Under the pieces are notes generated by a model that ran no database searches, was not told the origin of the DNA, and worked only from the letters and a program-made list of their open reading frames with translations. A stretch of 47,323 nt of DNA from PNAI01 sp035501735 (GTDB taxonomy: Bacteria; Pseudomonadota; Alphaproteobacteria; Rhizobiales; Xanthobacteraceae). Position numbers and translations under genes: made by a program. Positions 30,597 through 40,217 of the stretch are shown here, piece after piece. Each line of letters begins with the position of its first letter. The stretch's first letter is position 1. Location: positions 1 to 47,323 of the forward strand of contig DATJVR010000005.1 in the NCBI GenBank assembly GCA_035501735.1, given 5' to 3'.

Positions 30597-33152
30597 TCAC
30601 AAATTCCTCAACACCGGCGCAGCCTTATGGCTCAGTGCGACAAATGTTCCGAGCAACCCGAAAATAACCATCACGACGAGCGCGCCCACCGCGGCAATCG
30701 TCGCCGAAGTGGGCAGCCAGACAAATCCGAGCGTCATCAACTCCGTGACGACGAGCCACGCCGCAATCGAACCGGCGGCCACGCCGAAAAGCGCGGTCAC
30801 GGTTCCGAGCAACGTGTATTCCAGCGCATATGCGCCAATCAGCCGCAATCGTGTCGCCCCCAGCGTCTTCAGGATGACGGCGTCGTAGACCCGATGGCGA
30901 TGGCCGGCAGCCAGCGCCCCGCCGAGAACCAGTATGGCCGCCAGCAGCGCGACCACGCTCGCTCCGCGCACCGCCAGTACGAGGTTCGTCACGATGCTGC
31001 CGAACGCATCGAGCGCGTCCTTCACGCGTACTGCTGTTATGGCCGGAAAAGCGTCCGCCACGGCCTTGATCATCGCGGTCTCTTCGGCCGTGCTCCCGCC
31101 ATCCGGATAGGTGAGCGTGGCAATATCGGTGTACGGCGCGCCGGCAAACGCGCCGGGTGAGAACACCAGCACGAAATTGATTCCGAGGCTCTGCCAATCG
31201 ACGTTGCGCAGGTTGGAAATGCGCGCGGTGATCTCGCGGCCAAGCACGTTGACGGTGACCGCATCGCCGAGCTTAAGCCCCAGTCCCTCCGCGAGCTTTT
31301 TCTCGAATGACACAAGCGGCGGCCCCTGATAATCCGCGCCCCACCATTCCCCCGCGGCCAGCCGCGAACCTAGAGGAATGTCGGCCGCATAGGTGATGCC
31401 GCGATCGCTTTGCAGCACCCAGGCGGCGTTGGCCGAGGGCTTGAGATCCTCCGCCTTGACCCCGCCGGCGGACACGATGCGGCCGCGCAGCATCGGCACG
31501 CGTTCCAGCTTGGCCGCAGGCGCGCGCGCATGAACGAGCGCGTCGAAGCGTTCGGCATCGGCCGGTTGGATGTCGAGGAAGTAAAACGAGGGCGCCTTCT
31601 CCGGCAGCGCGGCGGAAAATTGCCGGCGCAGATTGCCGTCGATTTCGATCACGGTGACAAGCAGCGCCAGCCCCAAGCCGAGCGACAGCACGACGGTCGG
31701 CGTGAGCGCGCCCGGACGGTAGATATTGGCGATTGCCATTCGCAGCGCGATCGCGCGCGCCCGCGGCAGTCGGCGTGCGACCGCCATGACGAATTCGGCG
31801 ACCAGCCTCAGCACCACGAACACGCCCGCTGCGGTCACGACGAAAAAGATTGCGATGCGTCGGTCATAGGCAAGCAGCACGGCGAGCGTCGCGAGCGCCG
31901 CCACGACCACGATCGTCGCCACCACGTAACGCGCGCGAGGCCACTTGCGCTCAGGCGCAACTGCGTCGCGAAACAGCGCCGAAACCGGAACATCGTGCGC
32001 GCGGCCGAGCGGCCATAACGCGAACGCCAACGCGGTGAGCAGCCCAAAGGCAAGTGCAAGCGCAAGTTCGGCAGGATGCAGCGCCGGTGCAATCGGCAGC
32101 GGAATGATGGAACCGAAAACGGCCGCGATCGCAAACGGCATGGCGGCCCCAAGCACGAGCCCGATCGCCGAGCCGATAAGCGCAAGCACCATCATTTGGA
32201 CGAGGTAAATGGCGAAAACGCGCCCGCCGGTCGCGCCCAGCGTTTTCAGGGTCGCAATCACTTCGCGCTTGCGGTCGAGATGGCTTTTCACCGCATTCGC
32301 AACCCCGACGCCGCCGATCAGCAGCGCGGTCAGCCCGACGAGCGTCAGATATTGGGTGAATCTCTCCACGTCGCGTTCCAGCGCGGGCGTGGCGTTGCGG
32401 CGTGTACGAATTTGCCAGCCGGCATCCGGCAATTGCGCGCGCGCGCTGGCGATCACGGCCTGCACCGCGCTCTCGCGGTCGTCCGGCAGCTTCAGTTGAT
32501 AATGCCATCGCACCAGCGTTCCGGGCTGTAGCAGTCCGGTCGCCCGCAACGCGGCTTCGCTCATGAGGACCCTTGGACCGAATGCGACCCCGCTCGCGAG
32601 CTTGTCCGGCTCGGATTTCAGCACGGCGGCGAGCTCGATCGTGGCCGCGCCGATCGTCACGCGTGCGCCGGGCGAAAGTTCTAGCCGCGTCAGCAATGTC
32701 GGATCGACGGCTGCGCCGTAGACCCCGTTCCGCTCCGCGAGCACGGTCGCGAGCGACATATCTGGGTCGAGCGCAACCGCGCCGAAAAGCGGGTAAGCGC
32801 CGTCCACCGACTTGATCTCGACCAGGGTGCTGCGTCCCTCGGCGGAACGCGCCATGGCCCGCATGGTGGCGGTCACCGCCATCTGGCCTTGCCGCTCGAG
32901 AAAGGCGCGTTCGTTTGCGTCCGCCTCGCGATGAATGAGAGTGAACGCCAGGTCGCCGCCCAGGATCACGCGGCCCTCGCGCTCCAGGCCGCTCGTCAGG
33001 CTCTCGGCAACCGAACCGACGCCGGCAATCGCCATGACGCCGAGCGCGATGCAGGCAATGAAGACGCCAAAACCGCGCAAGCCCGAACGCAGCTCGCGCA
33101 GCGCAAGATCGAACACGAGTCGGCGAGACGGCGGCGTAACGGCAATGCTCAT
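30597..33152 (-). CDS. ABC transporter permease of the YbbP/FtsX type
   Basis: An 851-residue membrane protein. Ten predicted helices are arranged in MacB/FtsX-like blocks: an N-terminal helix, a large periplasmic domain (about 45-260), three helices near 265-420 with further helices up to 510, a second periplasmic domain (about 525-730), and a C-terminal block of three helices. This matches YbbP-like permeases of lipoprotein- or lysophospholipase-linked systems. It overlaps the ATPase gene by four bases. The neighbouring esterase resembles TesA, which sits beside ybbAP in E. coli as well. Confidence 0.9.
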   Translation of the reverse strand: MSIAVTPPSRRLVFDLALRELRSGLRGFGVFIACIALGVMAIAGVGSVAESLTSGLEREGRVILGGDLAFTLIHREADANERAFLERQGQMAVTATMRAMARSAEGRSTLVEIKSVDGAYPLFGAVALDPDMSLATVLAERNGVYGAAVDPTLLTRLELSPGARVTIGAATIELAAVLKSEPDKLASGVAFGPRVLMSEAALRATGLLQPGTLVRWHYQLKLPDDRESAVQAVIASARAQLPDAGWQIRTRRNATPALERDVERFTQYLTLVGLTALLIGGVGVANAVKSHLDRKREVIATLKTLGATGGRVFAIYLVQMMVLALIGSAIGLVLGAAMPFAIAAVFGSIIPLPIAPALHPAELALALAFGLLTALAFALWPLGRAHDVPVSALFRDAVAPERKWPRARYVVATIVVVAALATLAVLLAYDRRIAIFFVVTAAGVFVVLRLVAEFVMAVARRLPRARAIALRMAIANIYRPGALTPTVVLSLGLGLALLVTVIEIDGNLRRQFSAALPEKAPSFYFLDIQPADAERFDALVHARAPAAKLERVPMLRGRIVSAGGVKAEDLKPSANAAWVLQSDRGITYAADIPLGSRLAAGEWWGADYQGPPLVSFEKKLAEGLGLKLGDAVTVNVLGREITARISNLRNVDWQSLGINFVLVFSPGAFAGAPYTDIATLTYPDGGSTAEETAMIKAVADAFPAITAVRVKDALDAFGSIVTNLVLAVRGASVVALLAAILVLGGALAAGHRHRVYDAVILKTLGATRLRLIGAYALEYTLLGTVTALFGVAAGSIAAWLVVTELMTLGFVWLPTSATIAAVGALVVMVIFGLLGTFVALSHKAAPVLRNL

Positions 33153-33859
33153 GGCCTGGCCTTGACGCGTTCGCTGTCGATTCGCCCCGAGCGCAGCCGA
33201 ATGATGCGGTCGCAGCGCTGCGCCAACGCCGCATCGTGCGTGACCAGCACGAGCGTCGTCCCGCGCGCCTTGTGGCTGGCGAACAGCAGATCGATGATTT
33301 GGGCGCCGGTTGTCTCGTCAAGATTGCCGGTCGGTTCGTCCGCCATCAGGATGGCGGGACCGGGCGCGCTCGCCCGCGCCAGCGCAACGCGTTGCTGTTC
33401 GCCGCCCGAAAGCTCGGCCGGATAATGCTGAAGCCGCTCGGATAGACCTACCGCCGCGAGTTCGCGCTGCGCGCGTTCCTGCGCGTGGGCGATGCCCGCA
33501 AGCTCAAGCGGCACGGCAACGTTTTCCAGCGCCGTCATGGTCGGAATGAGGTGAAAGGACTGGAACACGATCCCGACATTGCGGCCGCGGAAGCGCGCAA
33601 GCCCGTCCTCGTCGAGCGCGCCGAGGTCGTGGCCGCCGACCGCAACCCTACCGGTGTCGGGACGTTCCAACCCGGCGATCACCATCAGCAGCGTCGACTT
33701 GCCGGAACCCGACGGACCCACCAAGCCGACCGCCTCGCCCGCACCTATATGCAGATTGATGTCTTTGAGGATATGAACGCTGGCCGCACCGCGGCCGAGC
33801 GAAAGATTGACGCCGGTGAGTGAAATGGCCGGGCTGCCTGATGCCGAGGTATCGTTCAT
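33149..33859 (-). CDS. ABC transporter ATP-binding protein, YbbA type
   Basis: A 236-residue LolD/MacB-like ATPase with Walker A GPSGSGKST, signature LSGGEQQRVALARA, Walker B ILMADEPTGNLDE and the switch histidine in VTHD. It pairs with the permease encoded four bases into its end. Its ATG lies on the reverse of the same CATG as the start of the plus-strand esterase gene, so the two start codons overlap and their promoters must lie inside each other's gene or the esterase starts later. Confidence 0.94.
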   Translation of the reverse strand: MNDTSASGSPAISLTGVNLSLGRGAASVHILKDINLHIGAGEAVGLVGPSGSGKSTLLMVIAGLERPDTGRVAVGGHDLGALDEDGLARFRGRNVGIVFQSFHLIPTMTALENVAVPLELAGIAHAQERAQRELAAVGLSERLQHYPAELSGGEQQRVALARASAPGPAILMADEPTGNLDETTGAQIIDLLFASHKARGTTLVLVTHDAALAQRCDRIIRLRSGRIDSERVKARP

Positions 33860-34568
33860 GAGGTCTTGCGCCCGTGCTGGTCGTCGCTCGTCTGGCCCCC
33901 GCTCATATGGGAATGGCTACCGATTGGTCCAGCGGCTCCTCGCTTCGGCGGTGGTTGGTTGTATTTTGGCCGCAGTCGCGCCGAGCAGCCAGGCCGAGAA
34001 CCGCCCTCTGAAGATCGTCGTATTGGGCGATTCGCTCACGGCCGGGTTTCAACTTCCGGCGGCTGCGGCCTTTCCCGCGCGGCTCGAACTGGCGCTAAAG
34101 GCCAGAGGCTTCGCGGTCAGCATCGCCAATGCCGGTGTTTCCGGAGATACCGCATCCGGCGGGCTAAGCCGGGTCGCCTGGTCGGTTCCGCCCGGTACCG
34201 ACGCGGTCATTCTGGAGCTTGGCGCCAACGACATGCTGCGCGGCATCGATCCGAAAGTCACGCGCGCGTCGCTCGAATCAATCATACGCATGCTCAAGTC
34301 CCGCAGTGTCGAGGTCCTGCTCGCCGGCATGCGCGCCGCGCCGAACATGGGCCCGGAGTACCGGCGTGCGTTCGATGCAATCTATCCCGACCTTGCTGCG
34401 TCCTACGGACTCGTCTTCTACCCGTTTTTCCTCGATGGCATCGTGACCGATCCAAAATTCAATCTTGGCGATGGTATACACCCGAATCAGGCCGGCGTTG
34501 ATGTCATCGTTGCGCGTATTCTGCCCAAGACCGAAGAGCTGATCGCGCGCGTGCGCGCGCACCGCTGA
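33858..34568 (+). CDS. tesA: SGNH-hydrolase arylesterase / TesA-like lysophospholipase
   Basis: A 236-residue exported hydrolase. The start at 33858 gives MRSCARAGRRSS..., a long basic stretch before the hydrophobic signal segment (LLASAVVGCILAAVAPSSQAE). The nucleophile is S59 in VLGDSLTAG (block I), the oxyanion asparagine is in LGANDML (block III), and the catalytic aspartate-histidine pair is in DGIHPNQAG (block V). The neighbour pairing tesA with ybbAP-like genes is conserved in many proteobacteria. The natural substrate is not certain. Confidence 0.9.
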   Translation: MRSCARAGRRSSGPRSYGNGYRLVQRLLASAVVGCILAAVAPSSQAENRPLKIVVLGDSLTAGFQLPAAAAFPARLELALKARGFAVSIANAGVSGDTASGGLSRVAWSVPPGTDAVILELGANDMLRGIDPKVTRASLESIIRMLKSRSVEVLLAGMRAAPNMGPEYRRAFDAIYPDLAASYGLVFYPFFLDGIVTDPKFNLGDGIHPNQAGVDVIVARILPKTEELIARVRAHR

Positions 34569-34591
34569 TCAGGCAACAGAGACGCACGAAA

Positions 34592-35149
34592 ATGCCGCGA
34601 CTCTTTACGGCCCTCGAAATCCCCGCCGATATCGGCCAGTCGCTTTCGATGCTGCGCGGCGGCCTGCCGGGCGCACGCTGGATCGATCCTGAGAACTATC
34701 ACCTCACGCTGAGGTTCATTGGCGATGTCGACGACGTCGTCGCGCACGAAGTCGATTCGATGCTCGGCAGGGTTCATCGTGCACCGTTCGAGTTGCGGCT
34801 TGAGGGGCTATCCTCCTTCGGCGGCCGCAAGCCGCGCGCCGTGGTGGTTTCGGCATTGCCGCAAGAGCCCGTTGTCGAGCTGCAGGCCGAACACGAACGC
34901 CTGTTGCGGCGCATTGGACTCGAACCGGAAAGCCGCAAATACACGCCCCACGTCACGCTTGCGCGTTTGCGCGATACGGCGAGCCGGGAAGTGGCCGAAT
35001 ATCTGTCGACGCGTGGCGCGTTTCGCTCGAAGACGTTCTTGGCGTCGCGCTTTGTGCTGTTCTCGTCGCGTGCGTCCGTCGGTGGCGGGCCGTATGTGGT
35101 CGAAGCCGCCTACCCGTTTGCGGCGCAGACGTCGGTTGCCGCGATCTGA
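34592..35149 (+). CDS. thpR: RNA 2',3'-cyclic phosphodiesterase (2H family)
   Basis: A 185-residue 2H phosphoesterase of the LigT/ThpR group. Both HxTx motifs are present: H37-L-T39 (YHLTLRF) and H120-V-T122 (HVTLARL). It hydrolyses 2',3'-cyclic phosphate ends of RNA and can in vitro join 2'-5' linked ends. It begins 24 bases after the esterase gene on the same strand. Its 3' end overlaps the convergent GNAT-like gene by 40 bases. Confidence 0.92.
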   Translation: MPRLFTALEIPADIGQSLSMLRGGLPGARWIDPENYHLTLRFIGDVDDVVAHEVDSMLGRVHRAPFELRLEGLSSFGGRKPRAVVVSALPQEPVVELQAEHERLLRRIGLEPESRKYTPHVTLARLRDTASREVAEYLSTRGAFRSKTFLASRFVLFSSRASVGGGPYVVEAAYPFAAQTSVAAI

Positions 35150-35523
35150 ATGTTCTTGGTCGAGCTTTTTTCCGCCACGCGCAGCATGCTCAGATGGTAC
35201 CGCCGCGCCACGTCGATGATGCGCTCGGTCAGCAGGCCGCCGAACGCGCCGTCATCAAACTCCTGCTCCACCGTAATGGCGGCTTGGGCGCGGCGCGCGG
35301 TCCGGTCCGGAACGATTTCGGCCGCCGCTCGCATGACGCCGTCCACATAGGCGCCGACCAGGATCGCCCCCGCTGAAATCAAACCGAGACAGTGGATGGC
35401 GCAATTGTCGCCGGCGAGGTTCGGTCCGTTGCCGTTGAGCCGCAACAGATGGGCGTAATAGTCTTCGATCGCGGTCGGCCCCAAAACACGGATGTCGGCA
35501 CGGATTTCTTTTCCGCTTGGCAT
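35110..35523 (-). CDS. GNAT-like protein with degenerate acetyl-CoA loop
   Basis: A protein of about 137 residues. DYYAHLLRLNGNGPNLAG and ILVGAYVDGVMRAAAEI recall the Rhizobiales GNAT proteins that read HLLRLDPESRRLRFG and AFVDGxLRGVAEL. The expected Q/R-x-x-G-x-G/A pyrophosphate loop, however, is replaced by DDGAFGGLLTERII, so acetyl-CoA binding may be weakened. The ATG at 35523 is chosen; 35559 would add 12 residues. It overlaps the end of thpR. Function unknown. Confidence 0.7.
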   Translation of the reverse strand: MPSGKEIRADIRVLGPTAIEDYYAHLLRLNGNGPNLAGDNCAIHCLGLISAGAILVGAYVDGVMRAAAEIVPDRTARRAQAAITVEQEFDDGAFGGLLTERIIDVARRYHLSMLRVAEKSSTKNIQIAATDVCAANG

Positions 35524-35769
35524 GTTCTTGCACCCCACGTTCGGCGATGCGGGATTCAATAGCGCGCAATCACCGCCACTTCGTTAACGGCATGCGCTGG
35601 CCTTTTCTTCTAAGGATTTGATTTGTCGAATGAAAATGGCTCAATTGTGCCGCTGAAATTTACCCATCGTGGTTAGCGTTGTGTTGCTTGCTCCGCCCTT
35701 GCCGAATCCTTATCCCTCGCCCAAGTCACCTCTCGCCACACGACTCGCTCTGCAAAAAAGTCGATTCGG
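35524..35769. other. Intergenic between divergent GNAT-like gene and zapE
   Basis: The 246 bases between the minus-strand GNAT-like gene and zapE are AT-richer than the window mean in their first half (about 35560-35670). They must hold both promoters. I see no RNA gene, palindrome or reading frame with a supportable start. Confidence 0.4.
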
Positions 35770-36939
35770 ATGCCTATCCACGAGCTTTACGAGGATCTTG
35801 TCGCCACCGGCAAAATCGAGCGTGATCGCGCGCAGGAAGCGCTGCTGGGTCGATTCAACCAGCTCGAACGCTGCCTCGACGTGCATCGCCTGGCGAGGAA
35901 ATCCTCCTCCCTCGGCTGGCTGTTTGGGGCGCGCGAGCGGAGCGAGCCGATCAAGGGCCTTTACATCTACGGCGAGGTCGGACGCGGCAAGACCCTGCTG
36001 ATGGATCTTTTTTTCGAAGCTTCGCCGGTGACCCGCAAACGCCGGGCGCACTTCCATGAGTTCATGGGCGACGTGCATGAGCGCGTTCGTGAAATCCGAC
36101 ACGAGCTCAAGCTCGGCAAGATCGCCGGCGACGATCCGATCCGCCTCGCCGCCGGCTCGATCGCGGAGGAAACCTCGCTGCTGTGCTTCGACGAATTCCA
36201 CGTCACCGACATTGCCGATGCCATGATCCTAAGCCGCCTGTTCGCGCGATTGTTCGAGCTCGGCGTCGTGATGGTCGCCACCTCGAATGTCGAGCCGCGC
36301 GAGCTCTATTTGAATGGGCTGAATCGTGGACTGTTCCTGCCGTTCATCGGCATGCTCGAGCAGCGCCTGGAAGTGTTGCGGCTGGAGGCCCGCACCGATT
36401 TTCGCCTGGAAAAACTCGCCGGCCATCCGGTTTGGCACGTTCCGGCCGATGCCGAGGCCGATGCGGCGCTGCAGGACACCTGGAGGCGTCTGACCGGCAA
36501 TCAGGCGGGCGAGCCGTGCGACCTGCTCGTCCACGGCCGGACGCTGCACGTGCCGCATGCCGCCATGGGTGTGGCACGATTTTCGTTCGCCGAGCTTTGC
36601 GAGCAGCCGCTTGGTGCCGCCGATTACTTGCGGCTCGCGCACGAATTTCACACCCTCATGATCGATCGCATACCGGTGATGGATTTCGATCAGCGCAACG
36701 CGGCCAAGCGTTTCATCATCCTGATCGATACATTCTACGATCATGCGGTGAAGCTCGTGGCCTCGGCCGCCGCCGAGCCTGACGCGCTCTATCGCGGAAC
36801 GGAAGGATTTGAGGTGGGCGAATTCAAGCGTACGGCCTCGCGGCTGATCGAAATGCGCTCGCAAAGCTATCTCGCTCTGCCACACGGTCGCCGCGAAATC
36901 GCGCCGAGTGCATCGAGCGAAAGCATCGTCGAAACCTGA
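35770..36939 (+). CDS. zapE: Cell division protein ZapE (AFG1-like ATPase)
   Basis: A 389-residue AAA-type ATPase. Walker A GEVGRGKT is at 68-75, Walker B LLCFDEFHVTDIADAM at about 135-150, and the sensor ATSNVEPRELYLNGL follows. In E. coli ZapE destabilises FtsZ filaments at the closing ring; the mitochondrial relative Afg1 acts on respiratory-chain subunits. Both readings are open in an alphaproteobacterium. No partner gene is adjacent; mdh and suc genes follow after the DUF1003 gene, an arrangement common in the order. Confidence 0.93.
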   Translation: MPIHELYEDLVATGKIERDRAQEALLGRFNQLERCLDVHRLARKSSSLGWLFGARERSEPIKGLYIYGEVGRGKTLLMDLFFEASPVTRKRRAHFHEFMGDVHERVREIRHELKLGKIAGDDPIRLAAGSIAEETSLLCFDEFHVTDIADAMILSRLFARLFELGVVMVATSNVEPRELYLNGLNRGLFLPFIGMLEQRLEVLRLEARTDFRLEKLAGHPVWHVPADAEADAALQDTWRRLTGNQAGEPCDLLVHGRTLHVPHAAMGVARFSFAELCEQPLGAADYLRLAHEFHTLMIDRIPVMDFDQRNAAKRFIILIDTFYDHAVKLVASAAAEPDALYRGTEGFEVGEFKRTASRLIEMRSQSYLALPHGRREIAPSASSESIVET

Positions 36940-37066
36940 ATGCTTTCTTGGCTCCATCTTCGGGGCGGCCTATCTAACGGTCGGCCCCTCAAGGCTCGAT
37001 TTTGGTTGCCAGCGCTGACGGCCAAGGCGTATTTCGTGGGCGACTCAAGTAAATCGGAGCGTGCTT

Positions 37067-37885
37067 ATGGAGCAGACCCAAAAGCCCGAGATCCCTGAAA
37101 TCAAAACGACCGCCGACAACGGTGTGGTGGAGAACGTTACCGCCATGACCGAACCCGCGCCCGCGGCTTCCCAGCGCGCAAGGCGCCCGCGGCCGACGCG
37201 GTTTCCCTGCGTCATTTGCAGCCGGGACAGGCTCGCGCGCGATGTCACGCGGCTCGACGTGATACGCCCGAGTCTGCTCGATCGCATCAAGCTCGAATAT
37301 CCCGATCTTCCCGCCGAAGGGTATGTCTGCAACAACGATCTCGACCGCTTTCGCTCGCGCTACGTCACCGACCTGCTCCACGACGAACGCGGCGAGCTGA
37401 CCAAGCTCGAACAGGACGTGGTCCAAAGTCTCGCCGACCACGAGACGCTGGCCGAGAACATCGAAGCCGAATTTACCGGCCATCGCACCTTTGGCGAGCG
37501 CCTGTCGGACCATCTGGCCAGCTTCGGCGGCAGCTGGACCTTCATCATCTTCTTCCTGGCGGTGCTGTTTTTGTGGATGGCATTCAACATGGTGGAGCTC
37601 GGACGCGAGCAGTTCGATCCCTACCCGTTCATCCTGCTCAATTTGGTGCTGTCGTGCCTGGCTGCGCTGCAGGCGCCGATCATCATGATGAGCCAGAAAC
37701 GCCAGGAGGCCAAGGACCGGTTGCGGTCGGAAAACGATTATCGCGTGAATCTGAAGGCCGAATTGGAGATCAGGCACCTGCATGAAAAAATCGACCATAT
37801 CCTCACGCGCCAATGGGAGCGTCTGGCCGAGATTCAGCAGATCCAACTTGAACTCATGCAGAGCAATACCACGCTGCGGCGCTAG
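37067..37885 (+). CDS. DUF1003 membrane protein
   Basis: A 272-residue protein. The N-terminal third is hydrophilic, with a CxxC (RFPCVICSRDRL) near residues 48-51. The DUF1003 core is FGERLSDHLASFGGSWTFIIFFLAVLFLWMAFN followed by PYPFILLNLVLSCLAALQAPIIMMSQKRQ, two helices. A coiled-coil-like tail (RHLHEKIDHILTRQWERLAEIQQIQLELM) closes it. ATG at 37067 is supported by a GGAG eight bases upstream. Function of DUF1003 is not established. Confidence 0.88.
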   Translation: MEQTQKPEIPEIKTTADNGVVENVTAMTEPAPAASQRARRPRPTRFPCVICSRDRLARDVTRLDVIRPSLLDRIKLEYPDLPAEGYVCNNDLDRFRSRYVTDLLHDERGELTKLEQDVVQSLADHETLAENIEAEFTGHRTFGERLSDHLASFGGSWTFIIFFLAVLFLWMAFNMVELGREQFDPYPFILLNLVLSCLAALQAPIIMMSQKRQEAKDRLRSENDYRVNLKAELEIRHLHEKIDHILTRQWERLAEIQQIQLELMQSNTTLRR

Positions 37886-38030
37886 GATGGGGTGATTTCG
37901 GCCGTTGATGACATGCACAAAAGCTCAGGTGGTTCCTGGGCTTTCGGGCCTCATCGACTTGAATGCCCTCGCCGAAACGGCTAATCACCGGCGCAGCGGC
38001 GGTTTTCCCTTCGAGAGGACATTCTCCCAC

Positions 38031-38999
38031 ATGGTGCGTCCCAAGATTGCTTTGATCGGTGCCGGCCAGATCGGCGGCACACTCGCCCACCTGATTGGCA
38101 TGAAGGAACTGGGTGATGTCGTTCTGTTCGACATCGCCGAAGGCATCCCGCAGGGCAAATCGCTCGACCTGGTGCAGTCTTCGCCGGTCGAGGGTTTCGA
38201 TGCCCGCATGGCCGGCGTCAATTCGTATGAGGCGATTGAGGGCGCCGATGTCTGCATCGTGACCGCGGGCGTGCCGCGCAAGCCCGGCATGAGCCGCGAT
38301 GACCTGCTCGGCATCAATCTCAAAGTGATGGATCAGGTCGGCGCCGGCCTGAAGAAATACGCGCCCAATGCCTTCGTGATCTGCATCACCAATCCGCTCG
38401 ACGCCATGGTCTGGGCCCTGCAGAAATCGAGCGGCCTGCCGCGGCAGATGGTGGTCGGCATGGCCGGCGTGCTCGACTCGGCGCGGCTGCGTTACTTCCT
38501 GGCGGACGAATTCAATGTTTCGGTCGAAGACGTGAGCGCCTTCGTGCTCGGCGGCCACGGCGACACCATGGTGCCGATGGCGCGCTATTCCACGGTTGCC
38601 GGCATCCCGCTGCCCGACCTGATCAAGATGGGCTGGACCACGCAAGCCCGCGTCGACGAGATCATGACCCGCACGCGCAACGGCGGCGCCGAGATCGTCA
38701 ATCTCCTGAAAACCGGTTCCGCCTTCTACGCGCCGGCATCCTCCGCCGTCGCCATGGCCGAGAGCTACTTGCGCGACAAGAAGCGCGTGCTGCCTTGTGC
38801 CGCATGGCTGAATGGCGAATATGGCATCAAGAACCTCTACGTCGGCGTACCGGTGGTGATCGGCGCCAAGGGCGTGGAGCGCATCGTCGAGCTCGAACTC
38901 AATGCCGCCGAGCGCGACACGTTCGATAAATCGGCGGCGGCGGTGAAGGGGCTGGTCGATGCTTGCGTGAAGATCGCACCGGAGCTGGGGAAGAAGTAG
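38031..38999 (+). CDS. mdh: Malate dehydrogenase
   Basis: NAD-dependent oxidation of malate to oxaloacetate, of the LDH-like MDH group usual in alphaproteobacteria, 322 residues. GAGQIGG at 10-16 binds NAD, the substrate arginines are R83, R89 and R153 and the catalytic histidine is H176 in LGGHGDTMVP. The start at 38031 (MVRPKIALIG) is chosen over upstream in-frame codons that would add an unusual leader. sucC follows after 45 bases, so they are likely one transcript. Confidence 0.97.
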   Translation: MVRPKIALIGAGQIGGTLAHLIGMKELGDVVLFDIAEGIPQGKSLDLVQSSPVEGFDARMAGVNSYEAIEGADVCIVTAGVPRKPGMSRDDLLGINLKVMDQVGAGLKKYAPNAFVICITNPLDAMVWALQKSSGLPRQMVVGMAGVLDSARLRYFLADEFNVSVEDVSAFVLGGHGDTMVPMARYSTVAGIPLPDLIKMGWTTQARVDEIMTRTRNGGAEIVNLLKTGSAFYAPASSAVAMAESYLRDKKRVLPCAAWLNGEYGIKNLYVGVPVVIGAKGVERIVELELNAAERDTFDKSAAAVKGLVDACVKIAPELGKK

Positions 39000-39044
39000 G
39001 TTCATCGCCGCCCTTTGTTGACGCGGCCAATTGATTGTCGATCA

Positions 39045-40217
39045 ATGAACATCCACGAATATCAGGCCAAGGCGGTGCTGCGGGACTTCGGCGTGGCCGT
39101 TCCGCGCGGCATTCCGGCATTAAGCGTCGATGAGGCCGTTAAGGCCGCCCATGCGCTTGGCGGCCCTGTCTGGGTCGTGAAGGCGCAGATTCACGCCGGC
39201 GGCCGCGGCAAGGCCGGCGGCGTCAAAGTGGTCAAGTCCATCGACGACGTGAAGAAGGAGGCCGCTCGCCTGCTCGGCGCGACGCTGGTGACGCATCAGA
39301 CCGGACCGCAGGGCAAAGAGGTACACCGCCTCTACATCGAGGAAGGCTCCGCCATCGAGAAGGAATATTATCTCTCGATGCTGATCGATCGCGAGACCTC
39401 GCGCGTCGCCATCGTGGTCTCCACCGAAGGCGGCATGGACATCGAGAAGGTCGCGCACGACACGCCCGACAAGATCGTCACCATTTCGGTCGATCCGGTC
39501 GAGGGCATCTGGCCGCATCATGTGCGACGCGTGTCGAAGGCGCTCGGCCTTGATGCCGATCTGCAGAAGCAGATGAGTCCGCTGCTTGCCGGTCTCTACA
39601 AGGCGTTTACCGAGAAGGACATGAGCCTGCTCGAGGTGAACCCGCTGGTGGTCACGAAAGACAAGAAATTGATCTGCCTCGATGCCAAGGTCGGCTTCGA
39701 CGACAATGCGCTCTACCGCCATCCCGAGGTGGTCGCGCTGCGTGATCTGACCGAGGAGGACGAGAAGGAAATCGAGGCCTCAAAATACGATCTCAATTAT
39801 GTGGCGCTTGACGGCAATATCGGCTGCATGGTCAACGGCGCCGGCCTCGCCATGGCCACCATGGACATCATCAAGCTCTACGGCATGGCGCCGGCGAATT
39901 TCCTCGACGTCGGCGGCAGCGCGTCGAAGGAAAAGGTTGCCGCCGCCTTCAAGATCATCACCGCGGATCCGAAGGTGAAGGGCATTTTGGTCAATATCTT
40001 CGGCGGCATCATGAAGTGCGATGTCATCGCCGAAGGCGTGGTCGCGGCGGTGAAAGAGGTTGGCTTGAAAGTGCCGTTGGTGGTGCGGCTCGAAGGCACC
40101 AACGTCGATCTCGGCAAGAAGATCATCGCGCAGTCCGGCCTCAACGTGACCTCCGGCGACGACCTCGACGACGCCGCACAGAAGATCGTCAAAGCCGTGA
40201 AGAGCGCCGCCTCATGA
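39045..40217 (+). CDS. sucC: Succinyl-CoA synthetase beta subunit
   Basis: Beta chain of the ADP/GDP-forming enzyme that makes succinate and a nucleoside triphosphate from succinyl-CoA, 390 residues. MNIHEYQAKAVLRDFGV, GGRGKAGGVKV in the ATP-grasp domain and DVGGSASKEKV are standard. The last codons differ from the likely ancestor: an insertion starting at 40213 changes the end from ...SAA-stop to ...SAAS-stop. The old end survives as a second copy at 40736-40759. The new stop overlaps the start of the inserted DUF559 gene (ATGA). Confidence 0.97.
   Translation: MNIHEYQAKAVLRDFGVAVPRGIPALSVDEAVKAAHALGGPVWVVKAQIHAGGRGKAGGVKVVKSIDDVKKEAARLLGATLVTHQTGPQGKEVHRLYIEEGSAIEKEYYLSMLIDRETSRVAIVVSTEGGMDIEKVAHDTPDKIVTISVDPVEGIWPHHVRRVSKALGLDADLQKQMSPLLAGLYKAFTEKDMSLLEVNPLVVTKDKKLICLDAKVGFDDNALYRHPEVVALRDLTEEDEKEIEASKYDLNYVALDGNIGCMVNGAGLAMATMDIIKLYGMAPANFLDVGGSASKEKVAAAFKIITADPKVKGILVNIFGGIMKCDVIAEGVVAAVKEVGLKVPLVVRLEGTNVDLGKKIIAQSGLNVTSGDDLDDAAQKIVKAVKSAAS
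40189..40212 (+). repeat. 24-bp direct repeat, left copy (candidate target-site duplication)
   Basis: The 24 bases from TCAAAGCC to GCGCCGCCT at the 3' end of sucC are repeated without mismatch at 40736-40759. Together they bracket the inserted element exactly. In the ancestral order the sucC stop and sucD start overlapped as TGATG directly after this sequence. Confidence 0.9.
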
